Shown here piece after piece: positions 9,078-18,097 of a DNA stretch of 51,123 nt. Origin of the DNA: Deltaproteobacteria bacterium (GTDB taxonomy: Bacteria > Myxococcota_A > UBA796 > SXON01); contig CANLGL010000034.1 in the NCBI GenBank assembly GCA_947490345.1, forward strand, positions 1 to 51,123. The letters run 5' to 3'. The stretch's first letter is position 1; every line of letters starts with the position of its first letter. The notes below the pieces were generated by a model. That model did not search any database. It saw only the letters and a program-made list of their open reading frames with translations, and was not told where the DNA came from. Position numbers and translations under genes: made by a program.

Positions 9078-10499
9078 GTGCTCATCACCATACCCATGGC
9101 GTTGGCGCTGGCGTTCGGCGGCCCGCACTACATGGCGGCGTTGGCGATCGTGGGGGTGGGCGGCGGCCTGTTCCTTGCCAACCCGAAGGCGTTCATCCTT
9201 GTTTTCCTCGCAGTGATCGCGCTTCGGAACTTCGTCGCCGGGGGTGACCGGATCACCATCGGCGGTTTTGACTTCGACCTGGGCGGGCTGGTCAACGTCC
9301 TGGCCACGGGCATCGGCTTTGTGTACTTCCTCGTGTTGTGGAAGAACCCCTTCAAGGGGCGTTCGCTCACCGTCCCCTACGGCGCGTTCCTGGGACTCTT
9401 CGCGGTGAGCATGTTCTGGGCCAGCGAAGATCGTTGGTCCTCCCGCTTCGTCACGCGCCTGGCGGCGCCGTTCTTCACCTACCTCATCATCTCGGACATG
9501 CTCGATCGCAAGATGGTGCGCCAGGTGATCACGGCCATCTACGCCAGCAGCGTCATCCCCATCCTGTATGGTTTTTACCAGTGGGCGACAGGCCAAGGGA
9601 ACGAGGTCACCGAAGGCTACGTTCGGGTCAACTCCAGTTTCTTCCACCCCGCCCACTTCTCGATGTACCTCACCTTTCTCTTCTGCCTGGCCTATGCCGA
9701 GTTCCTCGATGAGGAGCGAAAGAACCGCGGGCTGCGCTTCTTGTACATCGTCGCGCTCGTCGCGCTCGAGATTTCCACCTACACCCGCATCAGTTGGGTG
9801 GCGATGCTGGTGTGTTGGATTTATCTGAGCTGGATCTACAAGAAGCGGACCTACCTCCTGGCTGGCGCGATCGGGGGGGCCTTCGGCCTTGTGGCCTTCG
9901 GCGGCGGTATCCTCGCCAGAATGAGCGACGCGGGCGCCATCTTCGAGTCTGGCGCCGAGATGTACGATCTGAACACCTCGATCGGGTGGCGGCTGTATTT
10001 CTGGGACGAGCTGGTCCGCCGCTTCTGGGAAACCCCCTGGCTCGGGCACGGCGCGGGGAGCTCCGTCATGTTGGGCGTGGAGCTGTTTGGGCAGGAGGCA
10101 GCGCCCCACAACGGCTATCTGCGTGTCGCCTACGAGACTGGTGGCATCGGCCTGGCGCTGTTCGCTTGGGTGCTCTTGACCATGTTGTGGCAGGGCTTCC
10201 GGCTCATCCGCAAGCAGAGCTACGGCGGCCTCGCCATGGTGAGCCATGTCTATGTCACCATGACCCTCTCTTATGTGATGCTCAACGCGACTGACAACAT
10301 CCTTGAATACTACGAGGTCGCGATCTATCAGTGGGCCATCCTGTCACTGGTAGAGTACAACAACGTCCGCGCTTCGCGGAAAGGCTACATCCCGGCGGCC
10401 CGCTTCGAACAGGACGTCGAGCTGGCGGACGAGGAGTTGGTGGACATCGAAGCGCAGATCCTCGCCGAGGCCGAGCCGGCGGCCGAGCCCGCGCGCTGA
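9078..10499 (+). CDS. O-antigen ligase/polymerase-like membrane protein (Wzy/WaaL family)
   Basis: 473 residues with about ten hydrophobic helices, a long periplasmic loop and the late motif APHNGYLRVAYETGGIGLALF, which matches the H-N-x-x-L...G..G..G signature of the O-antigen ligase (Wzy_C) superfamily. The tail is acidic and cytoplasmic (LADEELVDIEAQILAEAEPA). It should join or polymerise glycan chains on the periplasmic side. GTG at 9078 is a conservative start. The same frame is open back to 9000 with coding-like codons, and CTG at 9009 (MAYDRPSAFSDLG) is preceded at 6 nt by a TAGCTT hexamer, so a non-canonical CTG start is possible. Confidence 0.82.
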   Translation: MLITIPMALALAFGGPHYMAALAIVGVGGGLFLANPKAFILVFLAVIALRNFVAGGDRITIGGFDFDLGGLVNVLATGIGFVYFLVLWKNPFKGRSLTVPYGAFLGLFAVSMFWASEDRWSSRFVTRLAAPFFTYLIISDMLDRKMVRQVITAIYASSVIPILYGFYQWATGQGNEVTEGYVRVNSSFFHPAHFSMYLTFLFCLAYAEFLDEERKNRGLRFLYIVALVALEISTYTRISWVAMLVCWIYLSWIYKKRTYLLAGAIGGAFGLVAFGGGILARMSDAGAIFESGAEMYDLNTSIGWRLYFWDELVRRFWETPWLGHGAGSSVMLGVELFGQEAAPHNGYLRVAYETGGIGLALFAWVLLTMLWQGFRLIRKQSYGGLAMVSHVYVTMTLSYVMLNATDNILEYYEVAIYQWAILSLVEYNNVRASRKGYIPAARFEQDVELADEELVDIEAQILAEAEPAAEPAR

Positions 10500-10530
10500 A
10501 ACCGCCCGCGTCGGCACCCGCACCGCCGCG

Positions 10531-11076
10531 CTAGTCGTCCCCCGCGCCCTCGGTGGCTGGCGCCCCCGCGCCCGCCGCCGCGCCCTCGCGCAACGCCACA
10601 AGCAGCCGCGCCGCCGCGCGCTCGGCCGCCGGCCCGGCCCCCCGGGCGTCGCGCGCGTGTGTACGCAGCGCCTGCCGGTCGCTATCCGGATAGGCCTCGA
10701 TGAAGGCTTGGAGATCACGATCATCTCCCGCGACGATTCGCGTCCGCCAATACACGGTCTCCCGGTCACGCAACGCCGTGGGTGAGCTGCCGGCCAGCGC
10801 CTTTTGGAGGGCGTCCTGGTCCGCGGCCCCCAAAAGCAGCTTGGCGCGCATCAGCGTGCGACGCCGATCGGGGCGGGGCTCAGACGCGGCCAGCAGGTCG
10901 AGCTGCCCCTGGGTGTCCTCGTCCAGTGGCAGCGCCCGCCGCTCCTTCTGCGGCATCGCCGCGATGCGGTTGGCCAGCGCCTTCAGATCGAGCATGTCGT
11001 CGTGATGGTCGTTGCGGATGGGGCGGTCCGCGTACTGCACTTCTTCGTCCACCGGCCGGGATCCTCTCGCCATCAC
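10531..11076 (-). CDS. darP: DarP/YjgA-like (DUF615) ribosome-associated protein
   Basis: 181 residues, about the length of the E. coli protein (183). An acidic N-terminus is followed by a helical region with [22 protein letters not shown], then [23 protein letters not shown], which parallels the RRRQLQLIGKML...REALD region. Next come [36 protein letters not shown], parallel to RDRLI..GDDAI..L...PDADRQQLR..IRNA, and a last helix ([13 protein letters not shown]). In E. coli DarP assists late 50S subunit maturation. It is the last gene of a minus operon, 36 nt after the RIO kinase gene. Identification rests on motif order from memory of the family. Confidence 0.75.
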   Translation of the reverse strand: MMARGSRPVDEEVQYADRPIRNDHHDDMLDLKALANRIAAMPQKERRALPLDEDTQGQLDLLAASEPRPDRRRTLMRAKLLLGAADQDALQKALAGSSPTALRDRETVYWRTRIVAGDDRDLQAFIEAYPDSDRQALRTHARDARGAGPAAERAAARLLVALREGAAAGAGAPATEGAGDD

Positions 11077-11112
11077 CCCTCCTCGGGGGCGCGAGCTAAC
11101 GCGCGGCGACGG

Positions 11113-11943
11113 TCAGCGGCGCCGCATCTGGGCCTCGCGCGCGGCGGCATCGATCTCGCGGCGCACCCCACGCACGTCGGCCTGGCGGGTAGAGCCACGG
11201 AAGCGCCCGGTGAGGTGGGAGTCCGGGAAGAGCTGCGCACGCTCGTACAAGCTCCATATCTCCGGCCCGAATTGCGACTCGGCGAGCCCTGGGCAGTGAC
11301 GGCCCAAGAACGCGCTGATGGCGTTGACGTCGCGCAAGAGAATCGACTTCGCGTTCCGGTTCTGCGCGGCGTCGACGGCCTGCGGCAGGTCGATGATCAC
11401 GGGCCCGTCCTTGCTCAAGAGCACGTTGTACTCGGACAGATCGCCGTGGACGATGCCAGCGCACAGCATGAGGACCACCTGGCGCATGACGAAGGCGTGG
11501 GTATTGTACGCCTGCTCCTCGGTGAAGCTGCAATCGCACAGCCGCGGCGCGGGTTGGTCGTACGGATCGAGCACCAGCTCCATCAGCAGGACGCCCTCGG
11601 AAAAGACGAAGGGCTTGGGCACGCGGACCCCGGCGGCGCCGAGCTTGTAGAGGTTGTCGACCTCGGCGGTCTGCCACGCCGCCTCGGCCTGTTCCCGACC
11701 GAACTTGCTGCCCTTGGCGATGGCCCGCTGGTCGCGACTGTTTCGCACCACCCGGCCCTCGGTGTAGGAGGCTTTTTGCCGGAAGGAGCGGTTGATCGCC
11801 TCCTTGTAGACCTTGGCGACGCAGTAGCGGTCTTCGGCCCACACGATGTAGACCGCGGCCTCCTTGCCGGCCATGAGCGGGCGCACCACCTCCTGGACGA
11901 GGCCCATCTCAAGCAGCGGGATCAGGCGGTCAGGGATCTTCAT
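11113..11943 (-). CDS. RIO-type serine/threonine protein kinase
   Basis: 276 residues. The RIO-specific nucleotide loop is AGKEAAVY (residues 25-32; family STGKEA), with Lys44 in AKVYK as ATP-binding lysine. The catalytic loop is HGDLSEYN (166-173, Asp168 and Asn173) and the metal-binding loop is IIDLPQAVD (Asp185). The insert with Arg/Lys-rich SFRQKASYTEGRVVRNSRDQRAIAKGSKFGR resembles RIO1 flexible loops. RIO1/RIO2 act in small-subunit maturation in archaea and eukaryotes; roles in bacteria are little known. The gene lies 19 nt behind a methyltransferase gene and 36 nt ahead of the DarP-like gene, which argues for a role in ribosome assembly (inference). Confidence 0.85.
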   Translation of the reverse strand: MKIPDRLIPLLEMGLVQEVVRPLMAGKEAAVYIVWAEDRYCVAKVYKEAINRSFRQKASYTEGRVVRNSRDQRAIAKGSKFGREQAEAAWQTAEVDNLYKLGAAGVRVPKPFVFSEGVLLMELVLDPYDQPAPRLCDCSFTEEQAYNTHAFVMRQVVLMLCAGIVHGDLSEYNVLLSKDGPVIIDLPQAVDAAQNRNAKSILLRDVNAISAFLGRHCPGLAESQFGPEIWSLYERAQLFPDSHLTGRFRGSTRQADVRGVRREIDAAAREAQMRRR

Positions 11944-11962
11944 CGGCGGCGCAATCTATACT

Positions 11963-12739
11963 CTACTTCGGTCGGCCGAGAAGGAAGGTGGCGTTTCCCG
12001 GTCCGTTCCCCAACCGGAAGGTGCCGATCTCCCACTCCCAGTCCGGCGCGTCGATCTCAGCGGTGAGGGCTCGCAGCTCGTCAACCCCGTAGATCCGAAG
12101 CCACGACACGACGCCATCCCACAGCACAAAGCCCTGCATCAGCGGCAAAATCCAGGTCCAGAGGAGCCATTGCCACCGGAAGGGCCGCCAGAACGGCATG
12201 GTCAACGTCACCGTCAGCGGCGAGAAGAGGAGGGCAACCAGCATCGCCGGCTCGCGACTCACGACCTCGATCACCGCGATGGGCTGGCGGCTCTGAACCG
12301 CGTCCGAGAGCACCTTTCGGGCGAGCTGGGGCGGGAAGTGGTGGAAGGCGTTGAAGATGGTGCGGAGCCCAGTCAGCTCGGCGGGGACCTGCGTGGCGTC
12401 GATCGGGGCGGCAGAGCCGGTGATCCTCCCGTCGGTACCCGCCGCGGCGTGCGCATACGCCGCCGGGTTGGGGTACAGGTCGGTCAAAAGCACCGGGACC
12501 GTCTGCCCGCTGGCTGCAAGCGCGTCAGAGACGATGCGAGAGGGCCCCCCCCCGCCGCTGCACAGGTCCACGATGCGCGTGGCCCCCGACGCGGCGAGCG
12601 CGCGGGCGATGGTAGGCGCCAAGCGCGCCCCGTGCCCCGACTTGCGGATCACGAACTCCAAGTAGGCAGTGCCGCCATCGCGCAGGATGGCAGGAAACCA
12701 GGCGAGGTCTTCGAGCTCGACCAACTGCATACGCGCCAT
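11963..12739 (-). CDS. SAM-dependent methyltransferase-like protein
   Basis: 258 residues from ATG 12739 (ATG 12730 also possible; the frame is open further upstream but non-coding in character, and a GAGG element precedes this start). TRIVDLCSGGGGPSRIV is motif I of class I methyltransferases, PVLLTDLYPNP is the acidic motif II loop, and TIFNAFHHFPP fits motif IV. An unusual hydrophobic stretch (LLFSPLTVTLTMPFWRPFRWQWLLWTWILPLM) interrupts the C-terminal half, so it may sit at the membrane. It is the first gene of the operon with the RIO kinase and DarP-like genes. Substrate unknown; rRNA or ribosomal protein is a context-based guess. Confidence 0.75.
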   Translation of the reverse strand: MARMQLVELEDLAWFPAILRDGGTAYLEFVIRKSGHGARLAPTIARALAASGATRIVDLCSGGGGPSRIVSDALAASGQTVPVLLTDLYPNPAAYAHAAAGTDGRITGSAAPIDATQVPAELTGLRTIFNAFHHFPPQLARKVLSDAVQSRQPIAVIEVVSREPAMLVALLFSPLTVTLTMPFWRPFRWQWLLWTWILPLMQGFVLWDGVVSWLRIYGVDELRALTAEIDAPDWEWEIGTFRLGNGPGNATFLLGRPK

Positions 12740-12824
12740 CGAGGACCCTCGTCCCGCGCGTCTATCGTCGTCGCCGCACGGCCGCCGGTCGCCCACAAGC
12801 CCGCGCCGCGGCGTACCATGCGCC

Positions 12825-14744
12825 GTGGCCCTGTCCCCCCGAGTCCGCGCTCTGGCGCGCCCGCTCGTCGTCTCCGCGGCGGCGACTGCATTTGCGCTCT
12901 GGGCTTGGGCCGCCACCGGCCACCTCGGGTACGCCGCGCGGGCCACGCCGATCTGGTACTGGCCGCCGCTGGTTGGGGCCGCGACCCTGCTTGCGCTGAC
13001 CGGCCTGTTCGGCGCGGCGGCGGGGTGGCGCGCACCGCCGGACTCGGCCACGCAGCCCGCTCCAAAGCGGCCGCTTTGGGATGTCCTGGCGGTTGCCGGG
13101 CTGGTCATCGCGGGCCTGGCCGTGCAGCTCTGGTGGGTCCGAACGGCCAACCCGGCGTGGGCACTCGTCGGCATGGACCACGCCTCCTACGCCGAGAATG
13201 TTTTGGCGATCGCCCGGGGCCGTTGGGAGGACTACAACGTCGACAAGCCGATCCTCCACCCCTACCTCTGCGTCTGGGTGAGCAAGCTCACCGGAGACGT
13301 CGCCCGGGCGGCGGTCTGGGTGTCGCTGGTCTCGGTGGCGTTGCTACCCGCGCTGGCGTGGGCGGCGGCGCGATCCCTCTACGGACCGCTCGCGGCGCTG
13401 GTCGTGGGGGTATTCGTCCTCGGCGACGCGGAGACCTGGAGCTACTCCATCCAGGCCACCAGCTATGGGCTGTACGCCGCCCTCGTCACGGCGACGATCG
13501 CGGCCGCCACGGCGTGGTCGGTCCGAGGCGGCTGGTTCTTTCCGGTGCTGGTCGGCCTCGGTAGCGCCCTGACCATGGCGACCTCGGAAAAGGCGATCGT
13601 GACCGTAGGGCCGCCGCTGCTCCTCATCGCGGCAGCGCGCCTGCTGCGCCCCGGGACGCGCCTCCGTGAGCTCGGCGCCGTCGCGCTCGCAGGGGTGTCG
13701 TTCGTCGGGCTGAGCCTGGCTTTGCAGCCGAAGACCCCCTACACCCCGATCGGCAATCTCGTCGCCAACCAGCGGGTCGAGATGCACGTGGCCGTGCCCT
13801 ATTCCTGGCCGTCGGTTCGCCAGTTGGACCCCCGGTCCCCCTACCCCGGGGTCGAGCGCGTCCCCGCGTTCATACGCGCGCCGCGGCTCGATCTGGCGAT
13901 CTCGGCTCTACTGGCGCCGAACGACGTCGACGTCCTGCGCCTCGACACCACCAGCAACCGGCTTGGCATCGCCCCGGGCACGAGCCTCGCACCGGACCGC
14001 ATCCTGTACGCATCCAACGTGCATGAGCTCTTCGAGAGCCGGGCCCTGACCCCCACCCGGCTGCTCGTGGTGGCAGCCGGCACGGTCGGGAGCGCGCTCT
14101 CCACGGGCACCGCACCCGCGCTGGCCGTCGCCACCGCGATCGGCTCCGGCGTGCCGCCACTGCACCTGAAATACCAGCCGCGGTACTACCTGCACCTGCT
14201 GCCGCTGGGGTGGATCCTGCTGGTTGGGGGCCTCGACACCCTCGCGCGCGCCGCGGCGGGTCGCTCGCGCGCCGGCGGCGTGCTCGGTCGCGTCACGATG
14301 TTCGGCCTGGGCGGCACCCTCTTGGTCGCGATCGCCCAACAGGACGACGGCCTGTGGATGGGGCGGAGCCGGCTGCGATGGCCGCCACCCGCCGCGCTCG
14401 CGACCGGAGCGGCCGTGGACATCGGGAACGCAGGCGCGGGCATCCGAGCGCTCGCCGACGCGCTCCAGTCGACGCCCCCCGGACCGGTCCACGACTGCAC
14501 CCCGCTGGTGCTCGCGGCGTACTTGCCGCTGGATCGGGTGGGCCCCGCGCGCCGAGGCGATCGCGTCTGCGAGCGGCCTGCCGACGCGCCTACCGGCACA
14601 CTCGCGGTGGTCAGCGAGCACGGAGGTGGACCGCCGGGCACGGGCATGCGTCCGTCCACGCTGATGTCAGCGGGGTGGTTGCCGGTGACCGCGGACGGTC
14701 GACCGACGATGCCAGGGGGCGTCCAGTTGATGCGGAAGCAGTGA
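12825..14744 (+). CDS. GT-C-like integral membrane protein (putative glycosyltransferase)
   Basis: About 639 residues with a dozen hydrophobic helices. The first large loop reads MDHASYAENVLAIARGRWEDYNVDKPILHP, resembling the Asp-bearing catalytic loop of GT39/83-type transferases and similar in place to DAGEWADQARAYNAG in the fused transferase at 5.7-8.0 kb. A soluble domain and a Cys-containing C-terminal domain follow. GTG 12825 is chosen because upstream codons are Arg/Ser/Pro-rich, and a TACCAT hexamer lies 5 nt before it. It is divergent from the methyltransferase-RIO-DarP operon. It could act in the same surface-glycan pathway, but the family call is from topology and one loop only. 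Confidence 0.65.
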   Translation: MALSPRVRALARPLVVSAAATAFALWAWAATGHLGYAARATPIWYWPPLVGAATLLALTGLFGAAAGWRAPPDSATQPAPKRPLWDVLAVAGLVIAGLAVQLWWVRTANPAWALVGMDHASYAENVLAIARGRWEDYNVDKPILHPYLCVWVSKLTGDVARAAVWVSLVSVALLPALAWAAARSLYGPLAALVVGVFVLGDAETWSYSIQATSYGLYAALVTATIAAATAWSVRGGWFFPVLVGLGSALTMATSEKAIVTVGPPLLLIAAARLLRPGTRLRELGAVALAGVSFVGLSLALQPKTPYTPIGNLVANQRVEMHVAVPYSWPSVRQLDPRSPYPGVERVPAFIRAPRLDLAISALLAPNDVDVLRLDTTSNRLGIAPGTSLAPDRILYASNVHELFESRALTPTRLLVVAAGTVGSALSTGTAPALAVATAIGSGVPPLHLKYQPRYYLHLLPLGWILLVGGLDTLARAAAGRSRAGGVLGRVTMFGLGGTLLVAIAQQDDGLWMGRSRLRWPPPAALATGAAVDIGNAGAGIRALADALQSTPPGPVHDCTPLVLAAYLPLDRVGPARRGDRVCERPADAPTGTLAVVSEHGGGPPGTGMRPSTLMSAGWLPVTADGRPTMPGGVQLMRKQ

Positions 14745-14778
14745 GGGGCGGGAGCCCAAGGCGTCATCTCGGGCGGTC

Positions 14779-16284
14779 TCAGCCTCCAGCCGCCCCTGCC
14801 GCCGCCGCCCCGGACCGCAGGCCCGACCACCACGCCGAGGTGACCGAGCCGTTGAGCCCGCTCCCGATGGCGGGGTCGCCCAAAAAGCCGCAGGCCTCGC
14901 CCGCGGCGTACAGCCCCACGATCACGCTGCCATCGGCCCGAAGCACGGCACCGTCGATGTTGGTTGCCAGTCCGCCGAAGCTCTTGGCGCGCCCCAGCAC
15001 GATCGGCAGGCCGCGGAAGGGCGCCTTGCCGAGCGGGGTGAACACGTAGGATGGTTTCCCGAACTCGGTGTCGGTGCCCGTCGCGGCATCGGTGTTGTAC
15101 CGGTCCAGGCTCGCTGCGAGCCCGGCGCCATCGATACCGAGCGCGGAGCCGAGCGCTTCTGCGTCCTCACCCTGGGCAACCGGCACCAGCGCCTCGTACG
15201 CGGCGGCCGTGAGCATGATCCCCTCGGGATCTTCGAGGTAGTTGAAGCCGCGCCCCTGCAGGCTCAGCCGGGTCCACAACACGTCGTCCGCGATCGCGTA
15301 GTACGGACCCTCGGTCAGATACCGCGTGCCCATCGAAACCGAGCCGAACTGGCGCTCGTCGGTGACCCGCACCCCCGCCGCATCCACGACCAGCGCGCTG
15401 TCGAGACCCGCGATCACCATCACCTCGGGCTGCCCGATCTTGGCATCGGCCACACCGTGCGCGTAGATGCCGAGGTGGTCCATGTTCTGTTCGGCGGCAC
15501 CGGCGGCCCCGGCCATGGCCAGGCCATTGCCATCCATTCCCGGGAAGGACTCGATCCAGGTGTCCTGCGCCTCCAACGCTGGGAGTGCTTCGAATACGAT
15601 CGCGTCGTTTCGGGTGAAGCCGCCGGTCGCGACGACCACAGCGGCCGCATGGATCCAACCCCGCGCGCCGGCCGCGTCGGTCACCCAGACGCCGGCAACG
15701 TCGTCGCCATCGAGCACGAGCTCGGTGGCCGTCGTCTGAAACCAGGACTCCGCGACGAGCGTTTCGGCGACGGCGTTGACCGGCGGGCGCGCGGAGGTGT
15801 GACTCAACTGATGAAACCGGGGCTTGCTGCCGGTGTCTGCGGCGATCGCGATCGATAGATCGAAGCCTGCGCCCAGACTCACCAACCAGTCCAGGACGCC
15901 CGCTGACCCCTCTACGAAGGCCTGCACCACCGGACTGTCCCCGTCGCCACCGGTGAAGCTGGACCACTCCGAAAGCGCGAGGGCGGCGCTGTCCTCGACC
16001 CCACCATCCGCTTGCCAGCTCGTTCCCGCCGCCCAATAGTTGCCCGCGTTCGGGGTGGCGCCTCCCGCGACGACCTCCCGCTCGACGATGATCACGCTGG
16101 CACCGGCGTCGCGGGCGGCCCACGCCGACGCGAGTCCACCCGCGCCGGCGCCGATCACGAGCACGTCCACTTCGGCCAAGGGCACCTCGGTGGGCAGGGT
16201 GCTGACGACGTCGCCGGAGTCGCTGGCCGAACCCCCTTCGGCGGAATCGGTGGGGTCAACGCAGGCCAGGAGGAGGGGGAGCAT
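14779..16284 (-). CDS. FAD-binding dehydrogenase (fumarate reductase flavoprotein-like), lipoprotein
   Basis: 501 residues. A very short lipoprotein signal (MLPLLLAC) puts Cys8 at the membrane. After an acidic Ser/Asp linker the FAD site VLVIGAGAGGLASAWAARDAGASVIIVERE is clear. The C-terminus contains SFGGLATNIDGAVLRADGSVIVGLYAAGEACGFLGD and GSGLNGSVTSAWWSGLRSG, typical of flavocytochrome c/fumarate reductase and 3-ketosteroid dehydrogenase flavoproteins. Such enzymes reduce or desaturate C-C bonds. There is no heme motif. The gene lies 10 nt behind the CapA-like gene, so the two are probably co-transcribed. Substrate unknown. Confidence 0.85.
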   Translation of the reverse strand: MLPLLLACVDPTDSAEGGSASDSGDVVSTLPTEVPLAEVDVLVIGAGAGGLASAWAARDAGASVIIVEREVVAGGATPNAGNYWAAGTSWQADGGVEDSAALALSEWSSFTGGDGDSPVVQAFVEGSAGVLDWLVSLGAGFDLSIAIAADTGSKPRFHQLSHTSARPPVNAVAETLVAESWFQTTATELVLDGDDVAGVWVTDAAGARGWIHAAAVVVATGGFTRNDAIVFEALPALEAQDTWIESFPGMDGNGLAMAGAAGAAEQNMDHLGIYAHGVADAKIGQPEVMVIAGLDSALVVDAAGVRVTDERQFGSVSMGTRYLTEGPYYAIADDVLWTRLSLQGRGFNYLEDPEGIMLTAAAYEALVPVAQGEDAEALGSALGIDGAGLAASLDRYNTDAATGTDTEFGKPSYVFTPLGKAPFRGLPIVLGRAKSFGGLATNIDGAVLRADGSVIVGLYAAGEACGFLGDPAIGSGLNGSVTSAWWSGLRSGAAAAGAAGG

Positions 16285-16294
16285 GGGGGGATTC

Positions 16295-17500
16295 TTACCA
16301 CCCCCCGCCCAGATGCGCCCTCAGTCGCGCATCCTCCGCCGCGAGGTCCGCGTCATCGAGCACGTCCGCGAGTGGCCTGACCTCGAGCCCCGCGGCCCCA
16401 TCGACGTTGGCGACCCCGCGCCAACCGAGCCCGGTCACCCCACCGCCGCCCAACGAGGCCGTCGCAAGAATGCCGACCTCGCACGGAGCCGTCGACATCG
16501 ACGACGCGAAGTTGCCCAGGCTGTACAGCACCGCCGCCGTCCGCGCGGGACCCGGCCCGGACACGCTGCAGGTCCCGACACCGGGCTCGACCTCGGGCTG
16601 GTTCACCACACACCATTCGGGGGGCTGCACCACGTGCGGGCCGGTCCCGACGATGAGATCGGCCCCAGCAGCCACGAGCTCGCGGGCGATCACCATGAAG
16701 TGCGGGTCAGGGTAGTACTCGTACTCAAAACCCCAGTGCAGGAGCACCACCACGAACTCGGCGTCGTCACGCGCCGCGGCGAGGTCGGCTGCGACCCCGT
16801 CCAGATCGAGCTCGGCGTCGAGGTGACCGAACGGAACGATGTACAGCTGGTGCTCGCTCGGCTCCCGGACGTTGGTGCCCCAGGTGTAGGACAGGAAGGC
16901 GACGCCGTCGAGCGTGCGGTGGGTGTCGACGCCGGTGGTCGCGATGCCGCGGGCTTCGACCTCGACGATGGTGTCCTCCAGCCCGGCGTCCCCGGCATCG
17001 AGGCTATGGTTGTTGTTGAGCTGGAGCAGGTCCACCGGCAGCCCGTCGAGCATCTCCGGCGGCGCGTTGAACGCGTACAGACCGAGATCACCCTGCGCGG
17101 AGGAAACGTTGGGCGACGTGGGCGTCTCCAGGTTCGCAATGTTGAGGTCCCCGTCAAAGAGGGTCGCGACCGGATCGGCGTAGTGGGCCCAGTTCTCCCC
17201 AATCCACATGGTGTCGCCGGCAAAGGTGAGGCGCTTGCCCTCGCCCAGCGGCAGGATCGCGCCGCGCATGGTCTCGAAGTGGGCGAGCGACTCCACCGGG
17301 GCCCCCTTGCGATGCGCCGCGGCCTTGAGCAGGTACAGCGCGAGCTCTTCGGGGTCCTCCTCGGGAAGCCAGGTCTCGGTCTCGAAGCGCACGGCTTCGT
17401 ACTCTTCCAGGCCCGATTCTGCCGTGTAGACGTACGGGAAGCGCTCGGTCGCGGGGGTGGCCACCGTGTCGGCGGCGCATGCGGCGAAGAAGATCAGCAC
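16295..17500 (-). CDS. CapA-family lipoprotein (metallophosphoesterase-like)
   Basis: 401 residues from a GTG start. The signal MLIFFAAC predicts lipidation at Cys8. CapA/PGA_cap motifs follow in order: LTFAGDTMWIGE, NIANLETPTSP, LLQLNNNHSLDAGDAGLEDTI, VVLLHWGFEYEYYPDPH and LIVGTGPHVVQPPEW. These His/Asp/Asn residues form the metal site of the calcineurin-like fold. CapA proteins take part in polyglutamate capsule synthesis in Bacillus, but most family members, including lipoproteins like this, have no proven role. It is the first gene of a pair with the FAD lipoprotein and is divergent from the small lipoprotein at 17.6 kb. Confidence 0.85.
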   Translation of the reverse strand: MLIFFAACAADTVATPATERFPYVYTAESGLEEYEAVRFETETWLPEEDPEELALYLLKAAAHRKGAPVESLAHFETMRGAILPLGEGKRLTFAGDTMWIGENWAHYADPVATLFDGDLNIANLETPTSPNVSSAQGDLGLYAFNAPPEMLDGLPVDLLQLNNNHSLDAGDAGLEDTIVEVEARGIATTGVDTHRTLDGVAFLSYTWGTNVREPSEHQLYIVPFGHLDAELDLDGVAADLAAARDDAEFVVVLLHWGFEYEYYPDPHFMVIARELVAAGADLIVGTGPHVVQPPEWCVVNQPEVEPGVGTCSVSGPGPARTAAVLYSLGNFASSMSTAPCEVGILATASLGGGGVTGLGWRGVANVDGAAGLEVRPLADVLDDADLAAEDARLRAHLGGGW

Positions 17501-17581
17501 GCGCCTTGCCTACCCCGCTGGTCGCCTCCGCGGGCATCCCCACCGGCAAGTGGTGTACAGTGTCGGCGAACCGGAATCACC

Positions 17582-18094
17582 ATGCGCGGCTTTTCCATTC
17601 TCCTGCTTTCGCTCACTGCCTGTGCCGACGGCGAGGTCGTCGTCGACGACAAGACTGACACCGGCGAGACCGCCGACACCGACACCGACACCGGCGATTC
17701 GGTGTCCCCGTACGCCGGCGACTGGGCGGGGCTCATCGACGGGTACGCCGCGTTCAACGCCGACTGGGAGACCGAGCCGTACTGTTCCGGGGAGATCGCG
17801 GCCGAGGCCGCCGACGGCGGCGCCTTCATCGGCGACGGCGAGTGCGTCATCCTTTGGGGCCCGTACATCGGCACGACGTTCCTCGTGGAGTTGGATGGGT
17901 CCATTGCTGACGACGGCGCCATTTCGGTTTCGGTGTCGATGGCCGACGCCGACCAGACCCGATCCTGGGACACGGCCACGCTCTCCGGTACCGCTGACGC
18001 CACCAGCCACACCGGCAGCGCCACCGTGGACACCTTCTACAACCCGCTCGGAATCGACCCGGTCGCGGCGATCATCGTCCTGACGCTGGAGTAG
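17582..18094 (+). CDS. Small lipoprotein with Asp-Thr linker, 170 aa
   Basis: ATG 17582 gives MRGFSILLLSLTAC, a good lipoprotein signal with Cys14. An acidic DT-rich linker (DTGETADTDTDTGD) follows, then a beta-rich domain of about 130 residues (YAGDWAGLIDG ... CSGEIAAEAADGGAFIGDGEC ... ATLSGTADATSHTGSATVDTFYN) of the kind that repeats small beta-strands. The frame is open far upstream but that part is antisense to the CapA gene. A TACAGT hexamer at 17556-17561 may be the -10. It ends 3 nt before the convergent ftsY stop. Function unknown; similar linkers occur in lipoproteins at 26.3 and 50.2 kb. Confidence 0.75.
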   Translation: MRGFSILLLSLTACADGEVVVDDKTDTGETADTDTDTGDSVSPYAGDWAGLIDGYAAFNADWETEPYCSGEIAAEAADGGAFIGDGECVILWGPYIGTTFLVELDGSIADDGAISVSVSMADADQTRSWDTATLSGTADATSHTGSATVDTFYNPLGIDPVAAIIVLTLE

Positions 18095-18097
18095 CGC

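Noticed and set aside
16040..17581. Long upstream extension of the 17.58-kb lipoprotein frame
   Set aside because: This part is antisense to the CapA-like and FAD genes and has no signal or domain; ATG 17582 starts a clean lipoprotein signal.
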